Assembly: GCA_017481495.1 (NCBI GenBank)
Contig: JAFUPC010000056.1
Span: forward strand, 1 to 44,982
DNA length: 44,982 bases
Source: Clostridia bacterium
GTDB lineage: Bacteria > Bacillota > Clostridia > Oscillospirales > CAG-272
Direction: 5' to 3'
Below the pieces are notes generated by a model that saw only the letters and a program-made list of their open reading frames with translations, made no database searches and had not been told where the DNA came from. Below, one piece after another: positions 25,394-33,854 of this stretch (position 1 is the stretch's first letter; the number at the start of each line of letters is the position of its first letter). A program made the position numbers and the translations under genes.

Positions 25394-26623
25394 TTACTTC
25401 GCCGTCACCAGCACGCCGCCGCAGGAGGAGACGGGGATGTGGTAGACACCGTTCTCATCGGGCAGGAGGATGCGCTTTTCGTCGCCCTTGTAGGCGCAGA
25501 CGGTCTTCGAGTACGGTGCGCGCAGGGTGATCTCGTAGGACTTGTTCGCCTTGTCGCGCGGGTCGTCTGCGGCGCAGATCATCAGGGCGTAACCGTCCTC
25601 TCTGCACTTGCCGACCATCTGACCGACAACGATGGGGGCTTCCGCCTTGACGTCGAAGAACACACCGGTGTTCAGCGCGGGAATCGGCTTGTACGCAAGC
25701 TTGGACAGATCGGGATCGTCCTCCGCAAAGCCGATGAAGTGGGTCGAGGTGCGGCGGTACTTCATGTAGGTTTCGGCAAGGGGTTTGATCTCATGGTTGA
25801 TCTTCTTTAACTTTTCGTACTGCTCGGTCTTCTCGCCCTTGTCGTCGAGCACCTGATTGTGCCACCAGCCGGCGGTGTAGCACGCCCAGATGACGGACTG
25901 CGTACCGAACGCCATTGCGGAATACGCCTGGAAGCGGAGCTGGTTTTCGGAGATCCATTCCGCGGGGCGGTTGGAGTTGACCTGCAAGACGATCCACAGA
26001 TCACGTCCGGTGTCGCGGCAGGCATCGGCAACGATGCGCAGATTCTCGTATGCGCCCGCAACGGATGCGGAATACATATAGAAGTCGTAGCAGATGTAGT
26101 CGGTGGGGACGTTCTCGCAGTAGCGCGCGATGTGTTCCTCATAGGTCTTCGTGCCGAGCTGGCAGACGGTCTCGTCGTCGTTGTTCTGGGAGACCGATGC
26201 GTAGTTGGGGTACAGGTTCAGATACGCGAACTGGTTCGGGAAATTCTTTTCGGTGAAGTCGATGACCTTTCCGTAGTAGGGGAAATCGAGTGCCGACGGC
26301 TCGTCGCCCGTGTCGATGCCGACGATGGCGGGATGGTCAACGAATTTCTTCGCCGCCGCTTCGTACTTGTCGGGGGTGTTGACGGTGTGCATCATGCCGG
26401 ACTTTTCGCCGTTTCCGCCCCACCAGCCGGGGAGCACGTCGTTGACGATGGCGCCCACACCGTACTTGGCGAACAGGTCAAGCGCCTCGTAGTCGGACTG
26501 CATACACATGATGACGTCCACGCCGCAGTCGGCCAGATCCTTGATGTGCTGCTCCGTGCGCGCGTAGGGCTGGAGGATGTAGGAGCCGATGAAGAATTTT
26601 GAGCGGTCAAGTCTGTTTTTCAT
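25394..26623 (-). CDS. TIM-barrel, glycoside-hydrolase-like protein
   Basis: 409 residues from ATG 26623 with AGGAAC upstream; there is no signal peptide. The sequence suggests a (beta/alpha)8 barrel: HIKDLADCGVDVIMCMQ, GVGAIVNDVLPGWWG, VGIDTGDEPSALDFPYYG, TDYICYDFYMYS and DLWIVLQVNSN fall at regular strand positions, and GDEPS could carry the acid/base Glu. A C-terminal beta-sandwich (from about 330) resembles those appended to glycosidases. I recognise no specific family or substrate. It is 31 bp downstream of the LCP gene on the same strand, so the two are likely cotranscribed. Confidence 0.6.
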   Translation of the reverse strand: MKNRLDRSKFFIGSYILQPYARTEQHIKDLADCGVDVIMCMQSDYEALDLFAKYGVGAIVNDVLPGWWGGNGEKSGMMHTVNTPDKYEAAAKKFVDHPAIVGIDTGDEPSALDFPYYGKVIDFTEKNFPNQFAYLNLYPNYASVSQNNDDETVCQLGTKTYEEHIARYCENVPTDYICYDFYMYSASVAGAYENLRIVADACRDTGRDLWIVLQVNSNRPAEWISENQLRFQAYSAMAFGTQSVIWACYTAGWWHNQVLDDKGEKTEQYEKLKKINHEIKPLAETYMKYRRTSTHFIGFAEDDPDLSKLAYKPIPALNTGVFFDVKAEAPIVVGQMVGKCREDGYALMICAADDPRDKANKSYEITLRAPYSKTVCAYKGDEKRILLPDENGVYHIPVSSCGGVLVTAK

Positions 26624-26654
26624 GAGAGGGGTTCCTTTCTTCATGCATGAATTT

Positions 26655-27710
26655 TTATCGGTACTGCAAAAGTGCAGAAATCGCCGTATCCATTTCCGGT
26701 ACAAACATGGGGTCGCCGTTCTCGGTCGTCATTCTTCCGGGATATTCGTAATTGACGACGGTGAACGTGCCGATGCGGAAGATCATATCGAGATTGCCAG
26801 TGAAATCCGACAGACTGAAATTCGTCGAAACGCCGTTTTTGAGGGATTGGTACAAGTCAGGTGCTGTGCCGAGGGTCGTGATATTGGAAATGGAGGTCAG
26901 CATGGAGACCGCCATGTCGCGGATGACCTCTGTGCGGGAGATGTCGCGATCCTCATAACCTGCGTAGCGAAGAACCTGCATCGCGGTTTTGCCGGATAGC
27001 CACTGCGTGCCCGCTTTCAGCGAAATTTCCAGTTCCTCTACGGGGTCTTCATATTCCATATCGCACGGAACCTTGAACGACAGTCCGCCCAGACGGTCGA
27101 TGATGCTCTCCATTGCGGGAATCGCGACGACCGCGTAATAGTCGGTTTTGAATCCGGTCAGCGCCGAGACCTTGCCAAGGAAAAAGTCCAGTCCCTTGTC
27201 GATGAACACGGAGCCGAGATCCGTATGCACGCCGTCAATGAACACGCGCGTATTGCCCGGCAGTGCCGTCAGAACAAGCCGCCGATCCTCCTTGTCCACA
27301 CGCCCAACGATGACCGCATCGGCGGAAATGCCGCGTGTCATCTCATACGTCAGATTCTGCATGACCTCCTTGTCCTGCGTGCCGGATAAGGCGGCGGACA
27401 GGTAGTCGGGAATATGTTCGTTGTAGTCGTCAAACACTTCCGCCTGGTAATCAAGGCCGACGAGGACGAAATTGAACGACGTCCCCTGGATGGTGGTGTT
27501 TTCTTCTTCGACCGAGTCAAACGGATTGAACACGCTCTGCGTTTCCTCTGCATCTGCTGTGACCTCTCCGGTCTCCGCTTCGTCTCCGGTGTTTTTGAAC
27601 CCCGAGGAAAAGCTCTCCATGGCAAAGTCCGCAAGAAAATACGCAAGTGCGCCGAATATCATCAGCGATACCAGAAAGGTGATCGCAAAGTTTCTGAGGG
27701 ATGGAAGCAT
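26655..27710 (-). CDS. LytR-CpsA-Psr (LCP) family cell-wall polymer ligase
   Basis: 351 residues from ATG 27710 with AAAGGAG 14 nt upstream. One N-terminal membrane segment (about 8-30) is followed by an acidic spacer and an extracellular LCP domain: FNFVLVGLDYQ, ADAVIVGRVDKEDRRLVLTA, LPGNTRV, DYYAVVAIPAMESIIDRLGG and LSGKTAMQVLRYAGYEDRD. LCP proteins attach teichoic acids, capsule or other glycopolymers from lipid carriers to peptidoglycan. Arg and Asp residues normally binding the pyrophosphate are present in these motifs. A promoter lies directly upstream and the TIM-barrel gene follows. Confidence 0.88.
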   Translation of the reverse strand: MLPSLRNFAITFLVSLMIFGALAYFLADFAMESFSSGFKNTGDEAETGEVTADAEETQSVFNPFDSVEEENTTIQGTSFNFVLVGLDYQAEVFDDYNEHIPDYLSAALSGTQDKEVMQNLTYEMTRGISADAVIVGRVDKEDRRLVLTALPGNTRVFIDGVHTDLGSVFIDKGLDFFLGKVSALTGFKTDYYAVVAIPAMESIIDRLGGLSFKVPCDMEYEDPVEELEISLKAGTQWLSGKTAMQVLRYAGYEDRDISRTEVIRDMAVSMLTSISNITTLGTAPDLYQSLKNGVSTNFSLSDFTGNLDMIFRIGTFTVVNYEYPGRMTTENGDPMFVPEMDTAISALLQYR

Positions 27711-27750
27711 TCTGTGCTGTCACGCTCCTTTGGAATCATAATACACTATT

Positions 27751-27779
27751 ATTATAAAGCATTCCATGCAAATTTTCAA
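27751..27779 (-). promoter_or_regulatory. Promoter of the LCP operon
   Basis: On the minus strand TTGAAA (27779-27774), 17-bp spacer, TATAAT (27756-27751). Confidence 0.78.
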
Positions 27780-27882
27780 TAGACGAGATGTGAATTTTTT
27801 GTTTTCGGGCGGAAATTCGCGCTGTCGGCGGGGGTTCTGATTGCAATTTTGCGAGTTTTCTGTGAATTTATTTCAAAAGGTC

Positions 27883-27911
27883 TTTCCTTTCTCATAAAAA
27901 TCTGATATAAT
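27883..27911 (+). promoter_or_regulatory. Probable extended -10 promoter of the DUF1385 gene
   Basis: TATAAT (27906-27911) preceded by TGA; the region 17 bp upstream (TTTCCT) is a poor -35 match. The leader to 27951 is about 33 nt. Confidence 0.6.
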
Positions 27912-27950
27912 ATTAAGTACCCGATATCAACGAAAGGAAATTCCATTTTC

Positions 27951-28985
27951 ATGTCCGAAAATAAAAAGACAAACAAAAAGCAGAAAAACGCGCCCGAGGC
28001 GTGTGACGATCCTCTGGCGTGCCGCCGCGGCAAAATCGGCGGGGAGGCGGTGCTCGAGGGCATCATGATGAAAGCGGGCGGCAATTATTCCATTGCCCTG
28101 CGCCGCGAGCAGGACAAGCGCATCCGCATTTCCGACCACAAATACACCTCCGTCCGCGACAAATACAAGATTCTGAACATTCCGATCATCCGGGGTGTCG
28201 TGAATATGGTGGAAAGCTTCGTCCTCTCCTACAAGGTGCTCGGCATCTCCGCCGATGCGTGGGGCGTGGAGGAAGAACAGCCGTCGAAATTTGAGATCTG
28301 GCTTGAAAAGAAGTTCGGCAAGAGCGTGATGGACTTTATCATGGTCATCGCATCGGTGTTGGGCGTGGCGCTTGGATTCGGGCTGTTCTTCTATCTGCCG
28401 ATGCTGGTCACAAAGGGACTGGATTCGCTTGTCGGCGGCAATCTCGGCTGGTTCAAGAACCTGACCGAGGGGGGGATGCGCATTGCCATCTTCGTTCTGT
28501 ATGTCTGGGCGGTGTCGTTCATGAGCGACATCCGGCGCACGTTCCAGTACCACGGCGCGGAGCACAAGACCATCTTCTGCTACGAGGCGGGTCTTGACCT
28601 GACCGTCGAAAACGTCCGGCGGCAGAAACGTTTCCATCCCCGCTGCGGCACGAGCTTCATCTTCGTTGCGCTGATTCTGTCCATCATCGTTGCTTCCTTT
28701 ATTACATGGGACAGCCTGTGGGTGCGCCTGCTCATCAAGATTCCGATGCTTCCGCTGATCATCGGTCTGAGCTATGAATTCATCCGCTACGCGGGCAAGC
28801 ACGAAAACCTTTTCACGCGCATCCTCTCCGCGCCCGGACTGTGGATGCAGCGCATGACAACGAAAGAACCGGACGACGACCAGATTGAAATCGCCATCGC
28901 CGCCGTCAAATACACCCTGAAAGACGAATATCCGGACTTTGAAACCGAAGAAGTTCCGGGTGAAGACTACCGACTTGTAAAGTAA
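27951..28985 (+). CDS. DUF1385 (YqhQ-like) integral membrane protein
   Basis: 344 residues from ATG 27951 with AAAGGAAA upstream. Family signatures are IGGEAVLEGIMMKAGG near the N-terminus and RRTFQYHGAEHKTIFCYEAG in the centre, with four to five membrane segments around them. The biochemical role of DUF1385 proteins is unknown. In many Firmicutes they lie next to prmC and prfA, and prmC follows here by 14 bp, so the two are an operon; prfA is not in the window. The C-terminal tail (about 300-344) is acidic and probably cytoplasmic. Confidence 0.9.
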   Translation: MSENKKTNKKQKNAPEACDDPLACRRGKIGGEAVLEGIMMKAGGNYSIALRREQDKRIRISDHKYTSVRDKYKILNIPIIRGVVNMVESFVLSYKVLGISADAWGVEEEQPSKFEIWLEKKFGKSVMDFIMVIASVLGVALGFGLFFYLPMLVTKGLDSLVGGNLGWFKNLTEGGMRIAIFVLYVWAVSFMSDIRRTFQYHGAEHKTIFCYEAGLDLTVENVRRQKRFHPRCGTSFIFVALILSIIVASFITWDSLWVRLLIKIPMLPLIIGLSYEFIRYAGKHENLFTRILSAPGLWMQRMTTKEPDDDQIEIAIAAVKYTLKDEYPDFETEEVPGEDYRLVK

Positions 28986-28999
28986 AATAAGGATCTGCC

Positions 29000-29896
29000 A
29001 TGACTTATGCTGAACTGCGGCGCACCCTGCGTGCGTCCCTTGCCGATGCCGCCCGTGCAACGGGTCTGCCCATCGACCAGGTATACGAAACTGACGAAAT
29101 TCTGCGTCTTGTCGCCCATATGGACCGTGCCCAGGTACTCCTGCGCGGTGCGGAGGAGGCGGACGAGAGAACCGTAACCCGCTGTCTTTCCGCCGCCGCC
29201 GGACGGGGGGAGGGCATTCCGCTTGCGTATCTGCTCGGAGTCTCCCCGTTCTGCGGAGAAGATTTCCATACTGCGCCCGGATGCCTGATTCCGCGTGCCG
29301 ACACCGAAACGCTGGTGGAGGAAGCCGCCGCACGTCTGCCCGCAGGCGGGATTCTCTGGGATCTCTGCACAGGCTCCGGATGTGTGCCGATCTCCGTGCT
29401 TCTGCAAAGGAACGACATCGCGCACGCCTGGGGGCTGGAATTGTACCCCTCCGCCATCGCAACGGCAGAACGCAACCGTATCCGGTTCCATGACCGCACG
29501 GGCGACCGCTTCACAATTGCCAAAGGCGACGTTCTGTCTGCCGACACACCGGCAGGATGTACGGAAAGACCGGACGTCATCACGGCAAATCCGCCGTACA
29601 TTTCTTCCGATGTCGTTGACACGCTCGACGTGGAGGTGCAGATGGAGCCGCGTTATGCGCTGGACGGCGGCGAGGACGGTCTGGACTATTACCGCGCCAT
29701 CCTGTCCGGGTATCTTGACCGGCTTGCGCCCGGCGGGTGTATCATTTTTGAGATCGGCTACGACCAGAAACGCGCCATCCGTGCGCTTGCCGCCGACCTT
29801 GACTGCACCTGCATCATCCGCCGCGACTACGCCGGAAACGACCGTGTCGCCGTCATCCGCCCGCACAGGGACATGACGGAACCGTCCGCTACATAA
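29000..29896 (+). CDS. prmC: Peptide chain release factor N5-glutamine methyltransferase
   Basis: 298 residues from ATG 29000 with TAAGGAT upstream. PrmC methylates the Gln of the GGQ loop of release factors using S-adenosylmethionine. An N-terminal helical domain (about 1-80) is followed by IPLAYLLGVSPFCGEDF and CLIPRADTETLVE, the SAM-binding loop WDLCTGSGCVPISVLL (usually DLGTGSG) and the substrate Gln-binding ITANPPYIS (NPPY about 197-200). Length and motif order are normal. It is cotranscribed with the DUF1385 gene and followed 2 bp later by the DUF2752 gene. Confidence 0.94.
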   Translation: MTYAELRRTLRASLADAARATGLPIDQVYETDEILRLVAHMDRAQVLLRGAEEADERTVTRCLSAAAGRGEGIPLAYLLGVSPFCGEDFHTAPGCLIPRADTETLVEEAAARLPAGGILWDLCTGSGCVPISVLLQRNDIAHAWGLELYPSAIATAERNRIRFHDRTGDRFTIAKGDVLSADTPAGCTERPDVITANPPYISSDVVDTLDVEVQMEPRYALDGGEDGLDYYRAILSGYLDRLAPGGCIIFEIGYDQKRAIRALAADLDCTCIIRRDYAGNDRVAVIRPHRDMTEPSAT

Positions 29897-29898
29897 CC

Positions 29899-30342
29899 GT
29901 GAAACATCCCGGTTCCGGTTTCACTTCCACTTCAACCTTTCTCCGGAACGCGGCTCTGCTCCTGCTCACAGCGGCGGCGATTGCCGCGTTCTTCTTCCTT
30001 GCAGAAGATCTGCGTGCAGACGGTCTGTGCATTCTGCGCCTGACAACGGGCATCCCCTGCCCCGGATGCGGCATGACCCGCGCGGCTCTGGCGGTCTTCC
30101 GCGGGGAATTTGACCGTGCGTTTTCTTATCATCCGCTCGTTTTCGTTCTGCCGCTTCTTCTGCCCGTTCTGCTCCGCGCGGTGTTTCCGCGCCCTTTTGC
30201 ACGGGTGCTTGAGAGGTTCCGTATTCCCATGAAACCGTATCTCCGCGCGGAAAACATCTGCGTGTGGGGGATGCTTGTGTTGTTTGTGGTCGTTTATGCT
30301 GTGCGGCTTTGGATGGGGTGGAATGGGATAGCGTATGGGTGA
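29899..30342 (+). CDS. DUF2752 membrane protein
   Basis: 147 residues from GTG 29899, two bases after the prmC stop, so translation is probably coupled; no strong ribosome site is seen. The family signature is CILRLTTGIPCPGCGMTRA (Cys44, Cys54, Cys57) followed by FDRAFSYHPLVF. Three hydrophobic segments (about 18-36, 77-92 and 118-137) span the membrane. DUF2752 proteins are of unknown function; the conserved CPGCG could bind a metal or be redox active (inference). Confidence 0.88.
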   Translation: MKHPGSGFTSTSTFLRNAALLLLTAAAIAAFFFLAEDLRADGLCILRLTTGIPCPGCGMTRAALAVFRGEFDRAFSYHPLVFVLPLLLPVLLRAVFPRPFARVLERFRIPMKPYLRAENICVWGMLVLFVVVYAVRLWMGWNGIAYG

Positions 30343-30357
30343 TGGTGGAAACTGACA

Positions 30358-30440
30358 GGCGATGATGTCGATATTGTCTTACGCAATGCGATTTCGATGA
30401 TTTTGTAGAGGAAGCAATCTGTTTCCCGCGGATCTGAAAA
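30358..30440 (+). repeat. Dispersed repeat, family B copy 2 (diverged)
   Basis: GATATTG, GATTTTGTAGAGG and TTTCCCGCGGAT occur in the same order as in copy 1 (13886-14010) and copy 3 (33587-33710), but the inner palindrome has decayed. It fills most of the 186-bp gap before the gene at 30529. Confidence 0.5.
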
Positions 30441-30528
30441 AGTTCGCACCGCTGTAAGTATCCCCGCAAAAAGTATTCGGTGAAGTTGCCTGCGGCGAAG
30501 TGATTTATCAGAAAAAGGAGAAACAACC

Positions 30529-31317
30529 ATGCACACCTACAACAACGACACCCCCGACCGACCCGACCTCAATCTGTGTCCGGAGTGCGAAAGTTTCTTT
30601 GACCCAGCGGCGGAAAACTGTCCCATCTGCGGGGCATTCTGTCCCGAGGAGATGCGTGCGGGGCACCGCGCGGTAAAAAAACAGAAAAAGAACGCATCCC
30701 CGTGGAAGCAGAACCGCGGCTCGTCCCGCGTTGTGTTCGTGGAATGGTATCACTCGTGGTGGTTCATCATCCTTGCGCTGATCTTCATGCCGGTCGCGGG
30801 CATCATTCTGCTTCTGACCTCCCCGCACAAGACGTCGCACAAGGTCGCCATCGTCGCCGTCGGCGTGGTATACACGATGATCTCCTCTGTGGGCATCGGC
30901 AATCTCATCGGGCGCGTGACGGGGATGTTCGACAAACCGATCGACACCTCGCTTTCCGAGCCTGCGTACATCGAAGCCTGCATCGAAACGGACGCGGAAG
31001 CGTTCTATCGGATGCCGGATGCGTATCTCGACCGCTTCACCGCGCTTTCCCTGACGGTGGAGAAAAAATTCTCCGACCCCGATGCCCTGTACAGCGGCGA
31101 CAAATACGCGGTCTACTACCTCTGCACCGACGAAACGGGTGCGTTCCGGATTCTCGTGCGCGACTGCACCGCGCTGACCGGGGACACGCAGAATTTCATC
31201 CCCGGCGACGTCATCACCGTCTACGGCGAGGGCGCGGGGAATGTGTCGGTTTACGATGAGGAATACAATCTTCTTTCCGCGCCGTGTATTCATATGGCGT
31301 TCGGGGAGTTGGAATAA
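30529..31317 (+). CDS. Zinc-ribbon membrane protein with C-terminal OB-fold-like domain
   Basis: 262 residues from ATG 30529, with AAAAAGGAG upstream. An N-terminal zinc ribbon has Cys17/Cys20 (CPEC) and Cys31/Cys34 (CPIC) plus Cys38. A basic linker leads to two membrane segments (about 75-97 and 104-125). The C-terminal half (AFYRMPDAYLDRFTALSLTV...YYLCTDETGAF...GDVITVYGEGAGN) resembles tRNA_anti-like OB folds found in many membrane-tethered Firmicutes proteins. The membrane topology would put that domain on the same side as the ribbon. Function unknown. Confidence 0.78.
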   Translation: MHTYNNDTPDRPDLNLCPECESFFDPAAENCPICGAFCPEEMRAGHRAVKKQKKNASPWKQNRGSSRVVFVEWYHSWWFIILALIFMPVAGIILLLTSPHKTSHKVAIVAVGVVYTMISSVGIGNLIGRVTGMFDKPIDTSLSEPAYIEACIETDAEAFYRMPDAYLDRFTALSLTVEKKFSDPDALYSGDKYAVYYLCTDETGAFRILVRDCTALTGDTQNFIPGDVITVYGEGAGNVSVYDEEYNLLSAPCIHMAFGELE

Positions 31318-31323
31318 AAGGAA

Positions 31324-31376
31324 AAGGCTTTCCGTGTCACCCGTGGCTGGTGGTGTGGGAAGCCTTGTTGTTTGGG
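31324..31376 (+). terminator. Probable terminator after the zinc-ribbon gene
   Basis: AAGGCTTTCC (31324-31333) pairs with GGGAAGCCTT (31358-31367) across a 24-nt loop, followed by GTTGTTT. It also faces the minus-strand stop at 31388. Confidence 0.6.
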
Positions 31377-31387
31377 AATTGTTTGGG

Positions 31388-31660
31388 TCAGAATGCCGGC
31401 GGAAAGGTGTACGGGAATCCCGCCGCAGACCGGTGGATGCTTTCTGCCGCAGATAGGATGATCTCCCGATACCGCCCGATGTCCTCATCCGTGAATCCGA
31501 AAATATCTTCCCACTTGTATTCCGGAAGATAGCAGGTCGCATGATAGAAGCAGTCTTTTTCATCGGGCTTCTCAATATAGACCTTGACCGTGTGATCCGG
31601 TCTCATTTCGGAATGCACGATTTCCGTGCCGTCGTCCAGTGTCAGAAAGGGATACATCAT
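31388..31660 (-). CDS. Small conserved hypothetical protein
   Basis: 90 residues from ATG 31660 (a second ATG follows) with AAGGAAG about 10 nt upstream. The sequence is soluble, with TLDDGTEIVHSE, DHTVKVYIEKPDEKDCFYHA and YKWEDIFGFTDEDIGRYREI segments suggesting a small alpha/beta domain. It lies 26 bp downstream of the MreD-like gene on the same strand. I do not recognise the family. Confidence 0.7.
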   Translation of the reverse strand: MMYPFLTLDDGTEIVHSEMRPDHTVKVYIEKPDEKDCFYHATCYLPEYKWEDIFGFTDEDIGRYREIILSAAESIHRSAAGFPYTFPPAF

Positions 31661-31686
31661 ATCATTTTTCTTCCTTATAATAAAAA

Positions 31687-32277
31687 TCATACCCGCCGCC
31701 GCAGCACCCACCCCGCCGGAAAATACAGCGGGATCGCCCAGAGAAATGCCGCCAATGCTTCTTTTCCGGCACGGGTCAGAAGCACGACCGCAAGCGGGAG
31801 CGCATCGCCGTTTACCGCCGCCAGAAGACAGACCCCCGCCATGCGGTACAGCGCAAAAAAGCTGCACACCGCCGCATCCCACAGAAGCCAGATGACGAAC
31901 CGCCGCCGCAGAATGCGCCTGCCGGCAAGACCGGAAACAAGTCCGATCCCCATATACACAAGCGGCAGAAGATAGACGCTTCCCCCGCCCGCCGCATCTG
32001 AGAGCAGTCCGCAGAACACGCCGAACCACGCGCCGGGGCCAGCACCCGCAAACATGGCAGTCACCGCGACCCACGCGGGGAGCAGAAACGGGATGATGGG
32101 CTCTCCGCCGCCCGAAAAGGAAAACGATGTCCCCTCAAAAAGCGACAGAAGCACCGCGCAAAGTGCGCAGATGAGCCAGCGCAGACAGTCCGAAAACCGT
32201 TTCTGCCGCACTTCTCTTGCGTGTGCGCGGTAGGCGCTGGAGCCGGTACGCGATGAATACATCCGGGGCATCGTCAT
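31687..32277 (-). CDS. MreD-like integral membrane protein
   Basis: 196 residues from ATG 32277 with AAAGGATATGA upstream. A basic N-terminus (about 1-30) is followed by five to six hydrophobic segments. The segment FAGAGPGAWFGVFCGLLSDAAGGGSVYLLPLVYMGIGL matches the conserved MreD/RodD pattern, quoted here in part: GVFCGLLSDAAGGG. MreD belongs to the rod-shape elongation machinery, but mreB and mreC are not in the window, so this could be a paralogue with another role. Assignment is by hydropathy and this one motif. Confidence 0.6.
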   Translation of the reverse strand: MTMPRMYSSRTGSSAYRAHAREVRQKRFSDCLRWLICALCAVLLSLFEGTSFSFSGGGEPIIPFLLPAWVAVTAMFAGAGPGAWFGVFCGLLSDAAGGGSVYLLPLVYMGIGLVSGLAGRRILRRRFVIWLLWDAAVCSFFALYRMAGVCLLAAVNGDALPLAVVLLTRAGKEALAAFLWAIPLYFPAGWVLRRRV

Positions 32278-32307
32278 TCATATCCTTTCCGAAGAAATCA
32301 TACTATT

Positions 32308-32925
32308 ATGATAACACAATTCACGCAAAAAGTCAAGGGGGGATGCTTTATCGCGGGAATGGTATTCGGGGGATTCTGTCTTGTTTCGTTTATGTGCGCG
32401 CTTGCGACGGGAAATCTGCCCGCGCTCGGCGATGCGCTGTTTTCGGGCGCGGAGGCGTGTGTGGAACTGTTTCTGACCCTGCTCGGCGCGATGTGCCTGT
32501 GGTGCGGGGTGCTGGAAGTGCTGCGGGATGCGGGGGTCATCGGATTTCTTGAAAACCTGCTCTCCCCTCTGCTCGTCCGGCTGTTTCCCGAAACCGCCGC
32601 GGAGGGCGGGGAAACGGGCATGGCGGAAATTTCCGCCTCCCGTGCGGCGAATCTGCTCGGCATCGGCAACGCGGCGACCCCGCTCGGTCTTGCCGCAATG
32701 GAAAAACTGGAAGAACATCACCGCTTCCGCGACATGACGATGTTCGTCGTCCTGAACACCGCCCCGCCCGCACTCCTGCCGACGACATTGCTCTCCCTGC
32801 GCCACGCCGCCGGTTCCTCCGCCCCCGCGCGTGTTCTCCCCGCCGTGTGGATCGTTTCGATGGCGGGGGCGGTGTTTGCGGTTTTGGTGACGGGGGTGGT
32901 TTGCGGGAAAAGGAGGACATCATGA
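32308..32925 (+). CDS. spmA: Spore maturation protein A
   Basis: 205 residues from ATG 32308; no good ribosome site is visible, and the upstream gap to the divergent gene is only 30 bp. The sequence has the nucleoside-recognition (Gate) domain pattern of SpmA: GAEACVELFLTLLGAMCLWCG, NLLGIGNAATPLGLAAMEKLEE and FVVLNTAPPALLPTTLLSLR. SpmA and SpmB are needed for normal spore core dehydration in Bacillus and Clostridium. It overlaps spmB by ATGA and the pair is a conserved operon, so the organism likely sporulates or descends from sporulating ancestors. Confidence 0.9.
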   Translation: MITQFTQKVKGGCFIAGMVFGGFCLVSFMCALATGNLPALGDALFSGAEACVELFLTLLGAMCLWCGVLEVLRDAGVIGFLENLLSPLLVRLFPETAAEGGETGMAEISASRAANLLGIGNAATPLGLAAMEKLEEHHRFRDMTMFVVLNTAPPALLPTTLLSLRHAAGSSAPARVLPAVWIVSMAGAVFAVLVTGVVCGKRRTS

Positions 32926-33431
32926 ATCTCTTTCTCCCGCTTCTCATCCTGCTCCTCGGCATCCTCTTTCTGCGCAGACCCGGAAGGGCGGCGGGGGCGT
33001 TTCTGTCCGGTGCGGAGCGGGGATTTTCGTCGGCTGTAAAGCTGTTCCCGACCCTGCTTCTGTTCGTCACGGCAGTTGCGCTGTTCCGGGCATCGGGGGC
33101 GGTGGAACTGCTGTCGGAGGTGCTTTCGCCCGTCTGTGAGAAAATCGGTGTACCGGCAGAACTGCTTCCCCTGCTCATCACCCGCCCCGTGTCGGGCAGT
33201 GCATCAACAGCGGTACTGTCGGACATCCTCTCCTCCTGCGGCGCGGACTCCTTTACCGGTCTGTGCGCATCTGTTGTTGCCGGGTCGTCGGAGACGGTTT
33301 TATATGTCATCTCCATCTACTGCACGGGCGGACGGATGCAGAAGATGCGCGGGGTTCTCCCTGCGGCGGTAATGACGAATGTGTTTGTGACGGTGCTGAC
33401 GGTTTGGGTTTCGGGGGTACTTTTCAAATAA
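32922..33431 (+). CDS. spmB: Spore maturation protein B
   Basis: 169 residues from ATG 32922, overlapping the spmA stop by 4 bp and with AAAGGAGGAC upstream. SpmB signatures are AVKLFPTLLLFVTAVALFRA, ITRPVSGSASTAVLSDIL and VVAGSSETVLYVISIYCTG. Three to four membrane segments are visible. Together with SpmA it is a Gate-type membrane pair involved in spore maturation. The gene is followed by a tandem repeat array rather than a clear terminator. Confidence 0.92.
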   Translation: MNLFLPLLILLLGILFLRRPGRAAGAFLSGAERGFSSAVKLFPTLLLFVTAVALFRASGAVELLSEVLSPVCEKIGVPAELLPLLITRPVSGSASTAVLSDILSSCGADSFTGLCASVVAGSSETVLYVISIYCTGGRMQKMRGVLPAAVMTNVFVTVLTVWVSGVLFK

Positions 33432-33455
33432 CTGCCCGCAGGGCAACCTTCCCCC

Positions 33456-33569
33456 GTGAAGCTTTGTTTCAACTGTGAAGCTTTGCTTAACCTGTGAAGC
33501 TTTGCTTAACCTGTGAAGCTTTGCTTAACCTGTGAAGCTTTGTTTCACCTGTGAAACTTTGTTTCACCG
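33456..33569. repeat. Six tandem 19-bp repeats, each a small hairpin
   Basis: Units start at 33456, 33475, 33494, 33513, 33532 and 33551; the consensus is GTGAAGCTTTGYTTMACCT. Each unit is a dyad around TTT (GTGAAAC-TTT-GTTTCAC in the last). The three middle units are identical. There are no spacers. The array follows spmB by 25 bp and abuts repeat B copy 3. Confidence 0.95.
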
Positions 33570-33586
33570 GACACGTTCTGCGGGAG

Positions 33587-33710
33587 TACCAACGGTGATA
33601 CGAATCCTTTTCAAATCCGCGGGAGCAAGGTTTTACAAAGCGAAACCATATAGGCTCCCATACAAAGTTTGGGTATCGCATTACTCCGCACGGTAACATC
33701 ATCGTCCCAC
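33587..33710 (-). repeat. Dispersed palindromic repeat, family B copy 3
   Basis: Read on the minus strand it contains CTTTGTATGGGAGCC, CTATATGGTTTCGC, TTTGTAAAACC and TTGCTCCCGCGG, the same blocks as copy 1 at 13938-13993. The CTATATGGTTTCGCTTTG block is shared base for base with copy 1. The rest of the 423-bp gap 33432-33854 holds the tandem array and a promoter. Confidence 0.72.
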
Positions 33711-33788
33711 TCCCCCGCCGCGGCTGGGGCATTTTTATTGTTCTGCCGCACCCGCACCGAATTTCCACGGTTTTTTTCAAATAAATAC

Positions 33789-33817
33789 TTGTAATTATCC
33801 GCCGGAAATGGTATAAT
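33789..33817 (+). promoter_or_regulatory. Promoter of the O-acetylation genes
   Basis: TTGTAA (33789-33794), 17-bp spacer, TATAAT (33812-33817) preceded by TGG. The leader to 33855 is about 30 nt. Confidence 0.82.
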
Positions 33818-33854
33818 ATAAGATGAATTATTTTATCATAAGGTACTATCGGAT

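Noticed and set aside
27927..29462. A minus-strand open frame of 511 codons opposite DUF1385/prmC
   Set aside because: It overlaps two well-supported plus-strand genes and its translation has no recognisable domain or start signal.
33456..33569. CRISPR array
   Set aside because: The 19-bp units are directly contiguous with no spacers, and no cas gene is present.
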